Shown: positions 4,296 through 5,225 of the stretch, piece by piece | Numbering within the stretch: position 1 is the first letter of the stretch | Layout of the letters: every line of letters starts with the position of its first letter | NCBI GenBank assembly: GCA_001770785.1 | Contig: MERZ01000179.1 | Coordinates: forward strand, 1 to 5,225 | DNA: 5,225 bases | DNA from: Burkholderiales bacterium RIFCSPHIGHO2_12_FULL_61_11 | Lineage (GTDB): Bacteria > Pseudomonadota > Gammaproteobacteria > Burkholderiales > Burkholderiaceae_C | Direction of reading: 5' to 3' | Program-made: the position numbers and the translations under genes | Notes under the pieces: model-generated | The model's input: only the letters and a program-made list of their open reading frames with translations | Told to the model about the DNA's origin: nothing | Databases searched by the model: none

Positions 4296-5225
4296 ACCAA
4301 GTGGCAGGCCCCTGAGGGCGCGCTCATGCGCGATCGCCTGAAAGCGCTCACCCCGGCCCAGCTTTTGGGAATGCGCCGCGGCATCGAAAAGGAAAGCCTG
4401 CGCACCCAGCCCGATGGCGGCCTGGCCCTCACGCCGCACCCGGTGGCGCTGGGTTCGGCGCTCACGCATCCGAACATCACCACCGACTTCAGCGAGTCGC
4501 AGATGGAGCTCGTCACCAGCGCGCACAAAAGCACCGAAGCGGCTCTGGCCGAGCTCACGCAACTGCACCAGTTCACTTACCGCGCGCTGAAAGATCTCGG
4601 CGAGGAAATGCTTTGGGTCTCCAGCATGCCCTGCGGTTTGCCGACCGACGAGACCATTCCGATTGCCCGCTTTGGCTTGTCCAACGTCGGACGCGCCAGA
4701 AGCATTTACCGCATGGGCCTGAGCCACCGCTATGGCAGGCGCATGCAAACCATCTCGGGCATTCACTACAACTGGTCCTTGCCCGGCGTGACGAGCGAGC
4801 AGTACTTTGCGCTCACCCGCAATTTCCGTCGTCACGCGTTTTTGCTGCTGTATCTGTTTGGCGCGTCGCCCGCCGTCTGCCGCACCTTCGTGGCAGGCCG
4901 CCGGCACGAGCTGCAGCGGCTGGCCGGGCACACGCTGTACCTGCCGCACGCCACCTCGCTGCGCATGGGGCGCCTGGGTTACCAGAGCGATGCGCAGGCC
5001 TCGCTGGCCGTCAGCTACAACAGCCTGGCGGGCTACGGCAACGCCTTGCAGCACGCGCTGATGCAACCCTATCCCGCCTACGAAAACGTCGGCATCCGCA
5101 GTCCCGGCGGCGACTACAACCAGCTCGCCACCACGCTGCTGCAAATTGAAAACGAGTTTTACGGCACCATCCGCCCCAAGCGCGTGATCTTCCCGGGCGA
5201 GCGCCCGCTGCACGCCCTGCGCGAG
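4293..5225 (+). CDS. gshA: Glutamate-cysteine ligase, N-terminal part (runs off the window)
   Basis: This enzyme catalyses the ATP-dependent joining of glutamate and cysteine to gamma-glutamylcysteine, the first and usually rate-limiting step of cytosolic glutathione synthesis. The frame is open for 311 codons to the window end. The sequence tracks the proteobacterial class-1 enzyme (E. coli GshA type): GMRRGIEKESLRT (26-38) with the acidic ATP/metal-binding glutamates, HPVALGSALTHPNITTDFSESQ (49-70), the SMPC motif after LWVS, QTISGIHYNWSLP (152-164), YLFGASPAVC, YLPHATSLRM, and LQIENEFYGTIRPKRV with Glu286 and Glu288. The C-terminal part (beginning about at the RSLD region in E. coli) lies beyond the window. 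It follows the esterase by 82 bases with no strong terminator between, so co-transcription is possible; a local promoter in the gap is not obvious. A long reverse ORF opposite it is an antisense shadow. Identification is secure. Confidence 0.97.
   Translation, partial: MTKWQAPEGALMRDRLKALTPAQLLGMRRGIEKESLRTQPDGGLALTPHPVALGSALTHPNITTDFSESQMELVTSAHKSTEAALAELTQLHQFTYRALKDLGEEMLWVSSMPCGLPTDETIPIARFGLSNVGRARSIYRMGLSHRYGRRMQTISGIHYNWSLPGVTSEQYFALTRNFRRHAFLLLYLFGASPAVCRTFVAGRRHELQRLAGHTLYLPHATSLRMGRLGYQSDAQASLAVSYNSLAGYGNALQHALMQPYPAYENVGIRSPGGDYNQLATTLLQIENEFYGTIRPKRVIFPGERPLHALRE

Noticed and set aside
4269..5213. Reverse-strand open frame of 314 codons opposite gshA
   Set aside because: It is antisense to an unmistakable gshA; long antisense frames are expected opposite GC-rich genes with strong third-position bias, and the translation is rich in Ala/Arg/Gln/Val/His with no domain.

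Overview
The window looks like chromosomal DNA from a high-GC betaproteobacterium, most likely of the Comamonadaceae (Polaromonas, Rhodoferax, Acidovorax or Variovorax type). This rests on strong G/C preference at third codon positions, on the proteobacterial class of glutamate-cysteine ligase, and on an NPPW methyltransferase whose sequence style I associate with this family. The genus is an inference; no rRNA or other marker is present.

Layout, left to right. (1) The C-terminal tail of a DUF808 (YedI-like) inner-membrane protein enters from the left and stops at 206. About 350 bases follow with a terminator-like hairpin plus T8 and one doubtful 66-codon reverse ORF. (2) A small unrecognised reverse-strand gene (559-858) carries a perfect 28-bp palindrome near its 5' end and has a plausible promoter. 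(3) Inverted repeats occupy the divergent gap to a forward-strand SAM-dependent methyltransferase (1129-2367). (4) A hairpin-rich, REP-like patch (2376-2540) lies just beyond that gene. It separates it from a convergent lipoprotein gene of visibly lower GC (2582-3250, reverse). (5) After a roughly 300-base divergent gap with a good sigma-70-type promoter comes a forward pair: a complete alpha/beta-hydrolase carboxylesterase (3548-4210), then, 82 bases on, gshA (4293 to the window end, truncated).

How they fit together. Most genes look like unrelated housekeeping functions. GshA makes gamma-glutamylcysteine, the first step of glutathione synthesis. The esterase lies directly upstream on the same strand and may be co-transcribed with it. 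The methyltransferase probably modifies rRNA, tRNA or a protein, but its substrate cannot be read from the sequence. The low-GC lipoprotein next to the repeat patch is the most likely accessory insertion.

I found no CRISPR array, rRNA, tRNA, intact transposase, toxin-antitoxin pair or defence system. The observations most worth a second look are the 28-bp palindrome inside the small gene, the REP-like cluster beside the low-GC lipoprotein, and the inverted repeat in the spacer of the esterase promoter.
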